The notes under the pieces: model-generated
What the model was told of the DNA's origin: nothing
The model's input: only the letters and a program-made list of their open reading frames with translations
Databases searched by the model: none
Source: Mycobacterium colombiense
GTDB taxonomy: Bacteria > Actinomycetota > Actinomycetes > Mycobacteriales > Mycobacteriaceae
DNA: 64,000 nt
Assembly (NCBI RefSeq): GCF_003284935.1
Contig: NZ_QMEV01000018.1
Location: 17,153-81,152, forward strand
Reading direction: 5' to 3'
Part shown: positions 1 through 9,104 of the stretch, piece by piece
Layout of the letters: each line of letters begins with the position of its first letter
Numbering within the stretch: position 1 is the stretch's first letter
Position numbers and translations under genes: made by a program

Positions 1-60
1 CGGGGCTGGGAAACGGACCTGCTCGCAGGGCTTGGTTTTCCATCGGCCCCGACCCGGTAG
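1..60 (+). CDS. mshB: 3' end of mshB, GlcNAc-Ins deacetylase (partial)
   Basis: The first 60 bases read in frame to a TAG and give the C-terminal peptide RGWETDLLAGLGFPSAPTR. This matches the C-terminus I remember for M. tuberculosis MshB (Rv1170, ending ...RGWETDLLAGLGFTASGT). MshB is the zinc deacetylase of mycothiol biosynthesis. Only 19 residues are present because the gene starts left of the window. The downstream order (Rv1171-like gene, fbiC) agrees with this placement. Confidence 0.8.
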   Translation, partial: RGWETDLLAGLGFPSAPTR

Positions 61-93
61 GCTGCCAATCAGGCAGCCACGGAAGGAATTCGC

Positions 94-201
94 ATGGACC
101 CCGACCTGGACCCTAATCAGCAACACTGGCAGGACCGGCTGGACAGCCTGCAGTGGGTTATCGGCTCCATCATGTCCAACCTCGACAGCGTCCCGACCTG
201 A
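94..201 (+). CDS. small ORF between mshB and the Rv1171 homologue, 35 aa
   Basis: An ATG at 94 follows a good Shine-Dalgarno (GGAAGG at 81-86, 7-nt spacer) and opens a 35-codon frame ending in TGA at 199-201. The peptide is acidic and amphipathic (starts MDPDLDPNQQ), has no signal peptide or membrane segment, and has no family I recognise. Its stop overlaps a CTG at 198-200 that is in frame with the next gene, which suggests translational coupling. It could also be a non-coding leader; conservation would decide. Confidence 0.45.
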   Translation: MDPDLDPNQQHWQDRLDSLQWVIGSIMSNLDSVPT

Positions 202-614
202 CCGAAACCAAGCCACGCGTCGCGTCCGTTGACGACGCCGACGCGACCGACCCCGCGATCCGTTTCGTCGTGTTGGCCCTTTTGGCGGTCGACGGGGTGC
301 TCTCCGCACTTGCCGGAGCTCTGTTGCTGCCTCTGTATATCGGGACGGTTCCGTTTCCCATCAGCGGACTGATTTCGGGACTGGTCAACGCCGCCCTGGT
401 GTGGGCCGCCGGCCGCTGGACGCGCGCGCCGCGGTTGGCGGCGTTGCCGTTGTGGACGTGGCTGTTGACCGTGGCGGTGATCAGCATGGGCGGCCCGGCC
501 GACGACGTCATCCTGGGCGGCCGCGGCCTGATGGCCTACGGGGCCCTGTTGCTGCTGGTCCTCGGGGTCGTGCCGCCGGTATGGGTGCTGTGGCGGCGCG
601 GGCAGGGCGTCTGA
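153..614 (+). CDS. small integral membrane protein, Rv1171-like
   Basis: The protein is a hydrophobic polypeptide with about four membrane segments (from roughly residues 36-60, 67-87, 98-117 and 124-146) and a short cytoplasmic tail. Size and position between mshB and fbiC match conserved protein Rv1171 (146 aa); its function is unknown. The start is uncertain. The frame opens at a GTG at 153 inside the preceding small ORF without a clear ribosome site. The polar first 15 residues look non-native, and the mature-looking N-terminus (TETKPRVASVDD) begins right after a CTG at 198. Confidence 0.7.
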   Translation: MGYRLHHVQPRQRPDLTETKPRVASVDDADATDPAIRFVVLALLAVDGVLSALAGALLLPLYIGTVPFPISGLISGLVNAALVWAAGRWTRAPRLAALPLWTWLLTVAVISMGGPADDVILGGRGLMAYGALLLLVLGVVPPVWVLWRRGQGV

Positions 615-758
615 CGCTCGGCCGGGATGTCGCCCGCTTGCCGACGCGGGGGTGCCGCTACTGTTGACTGTTGCCCATACGGGACCCGCCAACGGGTGCC
701 ACGATTTCACATGTTGGGACGCGTGGATGAAATTCGATCGTGGGGAAGTTACACCAAA

Positions 759-3362
759 GTGCTGTTGACTCCGGGCGAGGAGCCTACCGCTCTGCCCCAC
801 CCTGTGGTTCCGGCCAAGGTTTCTCCGGAAGCCCCGCCGAAGGCCGGCTCATCGGCGCTGCGGCGGGTGCTGCGACGGGCTCGAGACGGCGTGGCTCTGA
901 ACATCGATGAGGCGGCGCTCGCCATGACCGCGCGCAGTGCGGACCTCGCCGATCTGTGCGCCAGTGCGGCCCGGGTACGCGATGCGGGTCTGGAGTCGAC
1001 CGGCCGGCGCGGCCCGGGCGGTGGGCTGCCGATCACGTACTCGCGCAAGGTATTTATACCGGTCACCCACCTGTGCCGCGACACGTGCCATTACTGCACC
1101 TTCGTCACCGTCCCGGGCAAGCTGCGCGCTCAGGGCGCCGGCATGTATCTCGAACCCGACGAGATTGTCGATATCGCCCGGCGCGGTGCCGAAATGGGTT
1201 GCAAGGAAGCGCTATTCACCCTTGGCGACCGGCCAGAGGATCGCTGGCCGGAGGCGGTTGAGTGGCTCAGCGAACGGGGCTATGACTCCACGCTGTCCTA
1301 CGTGCGCGCGATGGCGATCCGGGTGCTCGAAGAGACCGGGCTGCTGCCGCACCTCAATCCCGGCGTGATGAGCTGGTCAGAGATGGCCCGGCTCAAGCCG
1401 GTGGCCCCCTCGATGGGCATGATGCTCGAGACGACGTCACGGCGCCTGTTCGAGACGAAAGGGCTTGCGCACTATGGCAGCCCGGACAAAGACCCGGCCG
1501 TGCGGCTGCGCGCCCTGACCGACGCGGGCCGGCTGTCGATCCCGTTCACCACCGGCCTGCTGGTCGGCATCGGCGAGACCCTCGCCGAGCGCGCCGACAC
1601 CCTGCATGCGATTCGCAAGGCGCACAAGGAGTTCGGTCATGTCCAGGAAGTGATCGTGCAGAACTTCCGGGCCAAGGAACACACCGCGATGGCCGCCGTC
1701 CCCGACGCCGGCATCGAGGACTACCTCGCGACGGTGGCGGTCGCTCGGCTGGTGCTCGGTCCCGGGATGCGGATTCAGGCGCCGCCCAACCTGGTCTCGC
1801 GCGACGAGTGCCTGGCGCTGCTCGGCGCCGGAGTCGACGACTGGGGTGGTGTTTCACCGCTGACGCCCGACCACGTCAACCCCGAGCGGCCGTGGCCGGC
1901 GCTCGACGAATTGGCCGCCGTCACCGCCGAAGCCGGTTACGAGCTGGTCCAGCGGCTGACCGCGCAGCCGAAATACGTGCAGGCACCCGCGGCCTGGATC
2001 GACCCGCGGGTGCAAGGACACGTGACGGCGCTGGCCGATCCGGCGACCGGTCTGGCTCGCGACGTCAACCCGGTGGGTCTGCCGTGGCAGGAGCCCGACG
2101 ACGTCGGCTCCTCGGGCCGGGTCGACCTGAACGCTGCCATCGACAGCGAGGGCCGCAACACCGAAACCCGCAGCGACATCGACAGCGCCTTCGGCGACTG
2201 GGAATCGATCCGCGCCCACGTGCACGAGCTGGCCGCGCAGGGCGCCAAAGCGCCAGAACGCCTAGACACCGACGTGCTAGCCGCGCTGCGTTCCGCCGAA
2301 CGCGACCCCGCCGGCTGCTCGGACAGCGAATACCTGTCGCTGGCCACCGCCGACGGCCCGGCACTGGAAGCCGTTGCCGCCCTTGCCGATACGCTGCGCC
2401 GCGAAACCGTCGGCGACGACGTGACGTTCGTGGTGAACCGCAACATCAACTTCACCAACATCTGCTACACCGGCTGCCGGTTCTGCGCGTTCGCGCAGCG
2501 CAAGGGCGACGCCGACGCGTACTCGCTGTCCACCGAAGAGGTCGCCGACCGCGCCTGGGAGGCGCACGTCCAGGGCGCCACCGAGGTGTGCATGCAGGGC
2601 GGCATCGACCCCGAGCTGCCGGTCACCGGCTACGCCGACCTGGTCCGCGCGGTCAAGGCGCGGGTGCCGTCGATGCACGTGCACGCGTTTTCCCCGATGG
2701 AGATCGCCAACGGGGTCACCAAGAGCGGCTTGAGCATTCGCGAGTGGCTGATCAGCCTGCGCGAGGCGGGCCTGGACACCATCCCCGGCACCGCCGCCGA
2801 GATCCTGGACGACGAAGTGCGCTGGGTGCTGACCAAAGGCAAGCTGCCGACATCGCTGTGGATCGAAATCGTCAGCACCGCACACGAGGTGGGGCTGCGG
2901 TCGTCGTCGACCATGATGTACGGCCACGTGGACAGTCCGCGGCACTGGGTCGGCCACCTCAACGTGTTGCGTGACATCCAGGACCGCACCGGTGGCTTCA
3001 CCGAGTTCGTGCCGTTGCCGTTCGTGCACCAGAGCTCACCGTTGTACCTGGCCGGCGCCTCCCGTCCCGGCCCCACCCATCGCGACAACCGCGCGGTACA
3101 CGCGCTGGCGCGAATCATGTTGCACGGTCGCATTTCTCAGATTCAGACGAGCTGGGTCAAGCTCGGTGTCGAACGCACGCAGGTGATGCTCAACGGTGGC
3201 GCCAACGATCTGGGCGGCACGTTGATGGAGGAGACCATCTCCCGGATGGCGGGTTCGGAGCACGGGTCGGCCAAGACGGTGGCGGAGCTCGTCGCGATCG
3301 CCGAGGGCATCGGCCGCCCGGCGCGGCAACGCACCACCGACTACACGACGCTGGCCGCGTAG
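759..3362 (+). CDS. fbiC: FbiC, FO synthase (7,8-didemethyl-8-hydroxy-5-deazariboflavin synthase)
   Basis: FbiC makes the deazaflavin FO, precursor of coenzyme F420, from a tyrosine-derived radical and a ribityl-aminouracil. It is a fusion of two radical-SAM enzymes. Both iron-sulfur CxxxCxxC motifs are visible: C106-C110-C113 in the CofG-like half (CRDTCHYC) and C569-C573-C576 in the CofH-like half (CYTGCRFC). The open frame extends upstream to 627, but GTG 759 is chosen. It has a strong GGGGAAG ribosome site at 742-748 and gives 867 aa, close to the 856 aa of M. tuberculosis FbiC. F420 is needed by nitroimidazole-activating and redox enzymes. In H37Rv a PE gene separates Rv1171 and fbiC; here there is none. 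Confidence 0.95.
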   Translation: MLLTPGEEPTALPHPVVPAKVSPEAPPKAGSSALRRVLRRARDGVALNIDEAALAMTARSADLADLCASAARVRDAGLESTGRRGPGGGLPITYSRKVFIPVTHLCRDTCHYCTFVTVPGKLRAQGAGMYLEPDEIVDIARRGAEMGCKEALFTLGDRPEDRWPEAVEWLSERGYDSTLSYVRAMAIRVLEETGLLPHLNPGVMSWSEMARLKPVAPSMGMMLETTSRRLFETKGLAHYGSPDKDPAVRLRALTDAGRLSIPFTTGLLVGIGETLAERADTLHAIRKAHKEFGHVQEVIVQNFRAKEHTAMAAVPDAGIEDYLATVAVARLVLGPGMRIQAPPNLVSRDECLALLGAGVDDWGGVSPLTPDHVNPERPWPALDELAAVTAEAGYELVQRLTAQPKYVQAPAAWIDPRVQGHVTALADPATGLARDVNPVGLPWQEPDDVGSSGRVDLNAAIDSEGRNTETRSDIDSAFGDWESIRAHVHELAAQGAKAPERLDTDVLAALRSAERDPAGCSDSEYLSLATADGPALEAVAALADTLRRETVGDDVTFVVNRNINFTNICYTGCRFCAFAQRKGDADAYSLSTEEVADRAWEAHVQGATEVCMQGGIDPELPVTGYADLVRAVKARVPSMHVHAFSPMEIANGVTKSGLSIREWLISLREAGLDTIPGTAAEILDDEVRWVLTKGKLPTSLWIEIVSTAHEVGLRSSSTMMYGHVDSPRHWVGHLNVLRDIQDRTGGFTEFVPLPFVHQSSPLYLAGASRPGPTHRDNRAVHALARIMLHGRISQIQTSWVKLGVERTQVMLNGGANDLGGTLMEETISRMAGSEHGSAKTVAELVAIAEGIGRPARQRTTDYTTLAA

Positions 3363-3371
3363 CTCGCTTGC

Positions 3372-4166
3372 GTGTCGGGGCCGTCGGGTATACCGGAGGC
3401 CGTGAAGCGACATATCGACGACGATCGGTTCCCCGAGTGGCGGCCGTTCGTGGATGCGGTGCGCCGGCACGGACCCGACGCCGGCACGTGGTGTGAGGCC
3501 TGGACGGTGCGCGACATCGTCGTTCACCAGGCCGGAAACGCCGAAGAGCTCGCGCGGGTGCTCGGCGCCCACCTGGCCGGTGAACCCGTCGCGACCCGCG
3601 GCTTCGAGGAACGCGAGGGCCCCCTGCGCGCCCTCAACGACACCGACCTGTGGGACGCGCTGCTGGACCGGATGGCCAGCCTCGAGGAGGTCGCGGTGGC
3701 CGCCGAGGCGCTCCCGGACGACACCGACGTCGCCTGGACGGGCCGCACCATGAAGGTGCCCTGGTTCGCCGAGCACATGCGCGAGGAGCTGGTGCTGCAC
3801 AGCTGGGACATCACCGGCGACGAACCGGACGCCCGGGCCCGGCTCGCCGAGCCGTGGATGACCACGCACAGCGTGCTCGCGGTCGGCAGGCCGCTGCTGA
3901 TGAAGGGCGCCAAGCAACTGAACGAGGGTGAGCGCATCGATGCCCGGCTGCGGGCCGACGGCAGCGACGACGTCGTGCTGGCCGCGGGCCCCGATCAGAT
4001 CACCATCGGGCTCGCCAAGCCGGAAGGCCCGGCCACCCTGGAGACCGACGCGGCCGCGCGCGTGCTGTTGTTGTGGGGCCGCAGGCCCGCCGACCCGTCA
4101 CGCATTCGCAGCCGCGTCGGGCCGGAAACCCTCGGGCGCGTGCGTCGCCTGCTCGGCGGCTACTGA
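3372..4166 (+). CDS. mycothiol-dependent maleylpyruvate isomerase-family protein (DinB-like fold)
   Basis: 264 aa. The N-terminal 160 residues have the four-helix maleylpyruvate isomerase/DinB_2 pattern, with the phrases WTVRDIVVHQAGNAEELARVL and MREELVLHSWDIT seen in actinobacterial TIGR03083-type proteins. The C-terminal part resembles the MDMPI C-terminal domain. Histidines of the conserved metal-site type occur (VHQ near residue 56, LHSWD near 143). Members use mycothiol or act as thiol S-transferases; the substrate here is unknown. It starts 9 bp after fbiC and is probably cotranscribed. GTG 3372 was taken. GTG 3402 is an alternative, but its GGAGG is too close (2 nt). Confidence 0.7.
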   Translation: MSGPSGIPEAVKRHIDDDRFPEWRPFVDAVRRHGPDAGTWCEAWTVRDIVVHQAGNAEELARVLGAHLAGEPVATRGFEEREGPLRALNDTDLWDALLDRMASLEEVAVAAEALPDDTDVAWTGRTMKVPWFAEHMREELVLHSWDITGDEPDARARLAEPWMTTHSVLAVGRPLLMKGAKQLNEGERIDARLRADGSDDVVLAAGPDQITIGLAKPEGPATLETDAAARVLLLWGRRPADPSRIRSRVGPETLGRVRRLLGGY

Positions 4167-4190
4167 ACCGCTTCGTGCGAAGCGGTCGGC

Positions 4191-4523
4191 TCAGTAGTTG
4201 TTACAGGTGACCGCGACCTGGTTGATGTCGTCGTAGTACTTCTGCGCCGACGGCATGGCCTGGATCTGCTGGGCCATCTGCTGACGCTTCGGCGGCGGCG
4301 AGGCCAGGAAGTTGCGGATGTAGGACTGCGCCACCGGCGACGAGTTCAGCTGTTGGGCAGCGGCCGGGTCGGTCGCGTTCAGCGCCGCAATGACCTGCCC
4401 GTAGTTGCAGGTGGTGTTGATGATCGCGTCGGTGGGATCCGCGGACGCGATCCCGGCCCCGGCGGTCAACGCCACCGCCGCGCTGCCAACCGCAACGCCC
4501 AATTTGCTCAACGACAGCCTCAT
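4191..4523 (-). CDS. secreted low-molecular-weight T-cell antigen TB8.4 homologue (Rv1174c)
   Basis: 110 aa, the same length as I recall for Rv1174c. It has an N-terminal signal peptide (about residues 1-28, cleavage after ASA before DP). The mature domain of about 80 residues is helical with two cysteines (in TTCNYGQVIAAL and near the end in VTCNNY) that probably form a disulfide. The fold class is the small hemophore-like mycobacterial secreted proteins (conserved SPVAQSYIRNFLASPPPKR). It is exported by Sec; its biochemical role is not established. It is convergent with the upstream gene (24 bp apart) and divergent from fdxC across a 387-bp gap. Confidence 0.88.
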   Translation of the reverse strand: MRLSLSKLGVAVGSAAVALTAGAGIASADPTDAIINTTCNYGQVIAALNATDPAAAQQLNSSPVAQSYIRNFLASPPPKRQQMAQQIQAMPSAQKYYDDINQVAVTCNNY

Positions 4524-4779
4524 GTGTGGACACCTTCCCCAGTTAATGCACCGCTATTACGGCGAGAACGTCTGCCCAGCGGTTGCCGTCTTTCGGTTGA
4601 GATTACCAGGCCCCGCGAGCGTGCTTGCAACGCAACGGTTATCGCCGGCCACCGCCTGGGCGTTACTCTTCGCAGGTCAGCGGCGTGTCAGCGGTGTTCG
4701 CCGTCGGCGAAACGGGCGCCGGCCGACAGCTCCGAGACTGTCGGTCTTAAATCGGTGCTCGGACAGGCGCGCCAAATGG

Positions 4780-4806
4780 TTGACCTGTATCTGCAACGTC
4801 TAGTAT
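4780..4806 (+). promoter_or_regulatory. putative fdxC promoter in the 387-bp TB8.4/fdxC divergent region
   Basis: TTGACC at 4780-4785 is followed 15 nt later by TAGTAT at 4801-4806. This is an acceptable mycobacterial housekeeping -35/-10 pair, although the spacer is short. Transcription would start near 4813 and leave a leader of about 100 nt before fdxC. No gene was found in 4524-4910; the rest of that stretch is moderately AT-richer leader sequence serving both divergent genes. Confidence 0.35.
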
Positions 4807-4910
4807 CAGTAACCGAAAGCTTCATCGGAATCGGTCGGACGCGCCGGTGCGAGCTGAACAGCAGCCCACAGTTGAGCCCAAAAGATGGCCTAGTACATGG
4901 AGGAACGTCT

Positions 4911-5237
4911 GTGACGTACACGATCGCCGAACCCTGTGTCGACATCAAGGACAAAGCCTGTATCGAGGAATGCCCCGTCGACTGCATCTATGAAGGCGCT
5001 CGGATGCTCTACATCCACCCCGACGAATGCGTCGACTGCGGGGCGTGCGAGCCGGTGTGCCCGGTCGAAGCGATCTACTACGAAGACGACGTGCCGGACC
5101 AGTGGAGCCAGTACACGCAGATCAACGCCGACTTCTTCGCCGAGCTGGGATCGCCCGGGGGCGCGGCCAAGGTCGGCATGACCGAGAACGACCCGCAGGT
5201 GGTCAAGGACCTGCCGCCGCAGGGCGAGGGCGACTGA
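4911..5237 (+). CDS. fdxC: FdxC, 7Fe ferredoxin
   Basis: 108 aa, nearly identical in sequence and length to M. tuberculosis FdxC (Rv1177). Cysteine sets for one [3Fe-4S] and one [4Fe-4S] cluster are visible: EPCVDIKDKACIEECPVDC and CVDCGACEPVCPVEAI. It is an electron carrier for cytoplasmic redox enzymes, probably including P450s. The reading frame is open far upstream, but GTG 4911 is chosen because a strong AGGA ribosome site (TGGAGGAACGTCT) precedes it and the protein then starts MTYTIAEP as in the family. It is followed 8 bp later by dapC, and the two form an operon. Confidence 0.96.
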   Translation: MTYTIAEPCVDIKDKACIEECPVDCIYEGARMLYIHPDECVDCGACEPVCPVEAIYYEDDVPDQWSQYTQINADFFAELGSPGGAAKVGMTENDPQVVKDLPPQGEGD

Positions 5238-5245
5238 GCGACCCG

Positions 5246-6364
5246 GTGCCCCACCAGCTCAAAAAACGCCGGCCCGCGGTGTCGGCGGCGCTGCCGGCGT
5301 TCCCCTGGGACACGCTGGCCGACGCGAAGGCGCTGGCCGGCGCCCACCCGGGCGGAATCGTCGACCTCTCCGTGGGCACCCCGGTCGACCCGGTCGCCCC
5401 GGTGATCCAGCACGCGCTGGTCGGCGCCGCGGCCGCGTCGGGATATCCGGCCACCGCCGGCACCGCCCGGCTGCGCGAATCGGCGGTCGCCGCGCTGGAC
5501 CGCCGGTTCGGCATCACCGGGCTCGGCGAGGCGGCCGTGCTTCCGGTGATCGGCAGCAAGGAGCTCATCGCCTGGCTGCCCACGCTGCTGGGGCTGGGCC
5601 CCGCGGACGTGATCGTGGTGCCCGAACTGGCGTATCCGACCTATGACGTCGGGGCCCGGCTGGCCGGGGCGCGGGTGCTGCGCGCCGACTCGCTGACCCA
5701 GCTGGGTCCGCAGTCGCCGTCGCTGTATTACCTGAACTCGCCGAGCAACCCGACCGGACGTGTGCTTGGCGTCGACCACCTGCGCAAGGTGGTCGGCTGG
5801 GCCCGCGACAGGGGCTGCCTGGTGGCCTCCGACGAGTGCTACCTGGGGTTGGGCTGGGACGACCAGCCGCTGTCGGTCCTGCACCCCTCGGTCTGCGACG
5901 GTGACCACACCGGCCTGCTCGCCATCCACTCCCTGTCGAAGAGCTCGTCACTGGCCGGATACCGGGCCGGTTTCGTGGCGGGCGACCCCGAGCTGGTCGC
6001 CGAGCTGCTGGCCGTGCGCAAGCACGCCGGGATGATGGTGCCGACGCCGGTGCAGGCGGCCATGGTGGCGGCCCTGGACGACGACGCCCACGAGCTGGCG
6101 CAGCGGGAACGCTACGAGCGGCGCCGCGCGGCACTGCTGCCCGCGCTGGTGTCGGCCGGGTTCACCGTCGACCATTCCGAAGCCGGCCTCTACCTGTGGG
6201 CGACCCGCGGCGAGCCGTGCCACGACAGCGTCGCCTGGCTGGCGCAGCGCGGCATCCTGGTGGCGCCGGGCGATTTCTACGGCCCGCGCGGTGCGCGACA
6301 CGTGCGGGTCGCGCTGACCGCCGCCGACGAGCGGATCGCCGCCGCCGTGCAGCGACTGACTTAG
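5246..6364 (+). CDS. dapC: DapC, N-succinyldiaminopimelate aminotransferase
   Basis: A class I/II PLP-dependent aminotransferase homologous to Rv1178, assigned to the transamination step of the succinylase route to meso-diaminopimelate and lysine. Visible fold-type I features are YPATAGTARLRESAV, NSPSNPTGRVLG, SDECYLGLGW and the PLP-lysine motif HSLSKSSSLAGYRAGF. The C-terminal substrate arginine region is HVRVALTA. The start at GTG 5246 gives 372 aa. GTG 5279 gives 361 aa and is closer to the 362-aa H37Rv length; neither has a strong ribosome site. dapD and dapE of the same pathway lie about 34 kb downstream in this window. Confidence 0.9.
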   Translation: MPHQLKKRRPAVSAALPAFPWDTLADAKALAGAHPGGIVDLSVGTPVDPVAPVIQHALVGAAAASGYPATAGTARLRESAVAALDRRFGITGLGEAAVLPVIGSKELIAWLPTLLGLGPADVIVVPELAYPTYDVGARLAGARVLRADSLTQLGPQSPSLYYLNSPSNPTGRVLGVDHLRKVVGWARDRGCLVASDECYLGLGWDDQPLSVLHPSVCDGDHTGLLAIHSLSKSSSLAGYRAGFVAGDPELVAELLAVRKHAGMMVPTPVQAAMVAALDDDAHELAQRERYERRRAALLPALVSAGFTVDHSEAGLYLWATRGEPCHDSVAWLAQRGILVAPGDFYGPRGARHVRVALTAADERIAAAVQRLT

Positions 6365-6401
6365 CCCGACTGCCTGCCGCGCCGGCCGGGCGACCGGCAG
6401 A

Positions 6402-8774
6402 ATGCATGTCGTGACGACGACGGCGGGCAAGACGTACATCCCAACCTCGGTCGGGGACATCGCCAAGCGCATCTTGCTGGGAAAACCGCTGATCAACGAG
6501 AGCCTGTCGACCGAGAAGTTGTCCAATCCGATTGCGCTGGGCGCTCTGTCACCGGACGCGATCTCGTCCACCGCGTATGGCACCGAACAGATTTTGATCG
6601 AGTTGCTGCCCAACGCCGGGCTCGCGGCCTTTGCCCTGTTGCTGCCCATCAACGCGGCGATTTTGGTGATTCTGGTGTTGGTGGCCGCGTCTTACCGGCA
6701 GGTCGTGATGGCCTACACGCGCGCGGGCGGTTCCTACATCGTCGCGCGGGAAAATTTCGGACCCCGGGTGGCTCAGGTGGCCGCGGCGGCGCTGCTGATC
6801 GACTATGTCGTCACGGTGGCGGTGCAGGCGGCGGCCGGGACGGTCGCGGTGGCGTCGGCCCTCCCGGTGCTGGGGCCCTACAGCCTCGCGATCACGGTGG
6901 GCGTGGTGCTGGTCATCTGTTACGCGAACCTGCGCGGGCTCAAAGAAGCCGGCGTGCAGTTCGCGGCCCCGACCTACTTTTTCGTCACGATGATCGGCCT
7001 GACGATCGTGACCGGCGTCATCCGCCAATTGTTCTGGCATTTACCGACTTACGATGCCCAACACATTGCCGGGACGGTGCCGATTCATCGGGGCGACGGG
7101 CTGGTGATGGGTGCGACGGTGCTGGTGCTGCTGCGTGCGTTCGCCAACGGCGGGTCCTCGCTGACGGGAGTCGAAGCGATTTCTAATACGGTCAACGTCT
7201 TCCGTAAGCCGCAGGGCCGCAACGCCCGCCGGGTGCTCACCACCATGGCCTGCATCCTCGGTTTCCTGCTGGCCGGTGTCGCGTATCTGACGTTTGTCAC
7301 CCACGCGACGCCGTATGAGGCCGGATATCCGTCTGTGCTGTCGCAGGTTGCCCGTGCGGTCTTCGGCAATGGCCCGATCGGCAACGTCCTGTACACCCTC
7401 GTCCAGGTCGCGACGGCGGCCATCCTGTACACCGGTGCCAACACCAGTTTCAACGGATTTCCGGCGCTGGCGAGTTTCGTCGCCGAAGACCGCTTCCTGC
7501 CGCGCCAGCTCATGAAACGCGGTCACCGCCTGGTGTTTTCGAACGGCATCATCGCGCTCACCGCGCTGTCGGTGGCGCTGCTACTGGCGACGGGCGGTTC
7601 GGTCAACGCCCTGGTGCCCTTCTACGCCATCGGCGTGTTCACCGGGTTCTCGATGGCGGGCTACGGAATGACGAAGCACCATTTGACGCGGCGCGAGCCG
7701 GGTTGGCGGCGGCGGCTGGCGATCAACCTGTCCGCGGCGATTCTGTCAACGATCGTGGTCGGCATCTTCGCGGTGGCCAAGTTCACCGAGGGCGCGTGGT
7801 TGGTGGTCGTCGTATTCCCGCTGCTGGTGTTCGTGCTGATGCGACTCAACCGTGAATATCGCGCCGAGGCAGCCATTCTCGAGATGTTCCGCACCGACCG
7901 CCCCGAGCTGGTGAAGTACGCCCGGCACAAGGTCTTCGTGTTCGTGAACTCGGTTGACCTCGCGGTCATAGAAGCGCTGCGGTACGGCCGCGGATTGCGC
8001 GCCGATGAGCTGGTCGCGGTCCACTTCATGGTCGATGAAGCGCACGCCCAGTTGATCCGAACGCGTTGGGATCACTTCGAACTCGACACTCCGCTGCGGG
8101 TGGTGGACTGCCCGGACCGGCGGATCACCCGGGCCGCGCAGGTGTTGGTCGCCAAGTCCCGCGACGAGGAGCGCAACACCAACGTCACGGTGTTGCTGCC
8201 GCGCCGCACGTACGCGCCGCTGCTCGGGCGGCTGCTGCACGACCGCACCGCGGACAAGGTCTCCCGCGCGGTCAGCCTGATACCCGATGCCGCGGCGACG
8301 ATCGTGCCCTATGACGTGCAGAGCCGGATCCAGCAGGCCTACCCGGACAACTTCGAGCAACGGGTCGCGCGCGAACTCGACAAGGTGGAAGCCTGGATCA
8401 GTCGAGACGAACAGCAGAACGTCGATGCCTATGAGCACCCCGACCGCGGGCCCGCGCCGATCACGGTGTCGGGCCTGATACCCGGCCAGCGGGCCACCTT
8501 TGAGGGACGGGTCAATCAAGTCGAGGACATCAACCATGGCAGGCGGACGCGCCGCCAGGTGGTCGTCGGGGACAATACCGGCGAAATCTGCGTCACGTTC
8601 CGTTCGGAACGCGGTGGGGCCGACATAGCGCCCGGGCAGTTGCTGCGGATCACCGGCAAGCCCAAGCAGAGCGGCAACCGGCCCATGTTGTTGAGCGATC
8701 CGGCCTATCAGGTCATCGAGGACCCCGCGAACGACGCCGAGTCCGACGACTCCGAACAGACCAGCGACACGTAG
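6402..8774 (+). CDS. APC-superfamily permease with C-terminal OB-fold domain
   Basis: 790 aa. Residues about 35-480 form an amino acid/K+ permease of the APC superfamily with about 12 membrane helices (typical SPDAISSTAYGTEQILIELLP and YTRAGGSYIVARENFGP near the N-terminus). About 180 cytoplasmic residues with a USP-like alpha/beta pattern follow. Residues about 685-772 then resemble a nucleic-acid-type OB-fold (GQRATFEGRVNQVED, TRRQVVVGDNTGEICVTF, LLRITGKPKQS). In H37Rv the comparable parts are separate proteins near the Trk/Ceo potassium genes (Rv2690c permease, Rv2694c OB protein). The substrate is unknown; a potassium or amino acid role is plausible. Start ATG 6402; GTG 6411 is possible. 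It is not part of the H37Rv gene order at this place, so it looks like an insertion. Confidence 0.8.
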   Translation: MHVVTTTAGKTYIPTSVGDIAKRILLGKPLINESLSTEKLSNPIALGALSPDAISSTAYGTEQILIELLPNAGLAAFALLLPINAAILVILVLVAASYRQVVMAYTRAGGSYIVARENFGPRVAQVAAAALLIDYVVTVAVQAAAGTVAVASALPVLGPYSLAITVGVVLVICYANLRGLKEAGVQFAAPTYFFVTMIGLTIVTGVIRQLFWHLPTYDAQHIAGTVPIHRGDGLVMGATVLVLLRAFANGGSSLTGVEAISNTVNVFRKPQGRNARRVLTTMACILGFLLAGVAYLTFVTHATPYEAGYPSVLSQVARAVFGNGPIGNVLYTLVQVATAAILYTGANTSFNGFPALASFVAEDRFLPRQLMKRGHRLVFSNGIIALTALSVALLLATGGSVNALVPFYAIGVFTGFSMAGYGMTKHHLTRREPGWRRRLAINLSAAILSTIVVGIFAVAKFTEGAWLVVVVFPLLVFVLMRLNREYRAEAAILEMFRTDRPELVKYARHKVFVFVNSVDLAVIEALRYGRGLRADELVAVHFMVDEAHAQLIRTRWDHFELDTPLRVVDCPDRRITRAAQVLVAKSRDEERNTNVTVLLPRRTYAPLLGRLLHDRTADKVSRAVSLIPDAAATIVPYDVQSRIQQAYPDNFEQRVARELDKVEAWISRDEQQNVDAYEHPDRGPAPITVSGLIPGQRATFEGRVNQVEDINHGRRTRRQVVVGDNTGEICVTFRSERGGADIAPGQLLRITGKPKQSGNRPMLLSDPAYQVIEDPANDAESDDSEQTSDT

Positions 8775-8988
8775 CCGGCCGGCGCGCTCGCCACGAATCG
8801 CCTTGCGAATCAGGCGTTTCCGACCGCCTGGGCGGCCGCCCGCGGCGCCCGGACGTCGCGGCGCCCCGGCGGGATCAGGCGCTGCCGGAATTCCGCACTG
8901 ACGGCGGGGGTTTCGCGAGCGCTCGGCCGGCGCGGCCCGTTTTTGCAAGGCCGACCGGAAATTGTTTACTCCCGCTAAGCTGACCTGG

Positions 8989-9016
8989 TTCGAAGCTAAA
9001 CAGACATCTGCATAAT
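8989..9016 (+). promoter_or_regulatory. putative pks promoter in the 330-bp gap 8775-9104
   Basis: CATAAT at 9011-9016 is a five-of-six match to the -10 consensus, with a weak TTCGAA at 8989-8994 sixteen nt upstream. The local sequence is clearly more AT-rich than the rest of the gap. The predicted leader to GTG 9105 is about 80 nt. The remainder of 8775-9104 is very GC-rich and has no supportable gene or clear terminator hairpin. Confidence 0.3.
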
Positions 9017-9104
9017 AAGGCTGAAAACGTGAGACCAGACGGTGCGCGCCGATGCTCACGGGCGCGCGCGCCTCAGTGATCGGGCAAGATAGGGGACTTG
9101 CACT

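Noticed and set aside
8775..9104. Possible short gene or strong terminator in the 330-bp gap.
   Set aside because: GC-rich partial frames lack start sites and family features, and no convincing stem with a T-tract was found.
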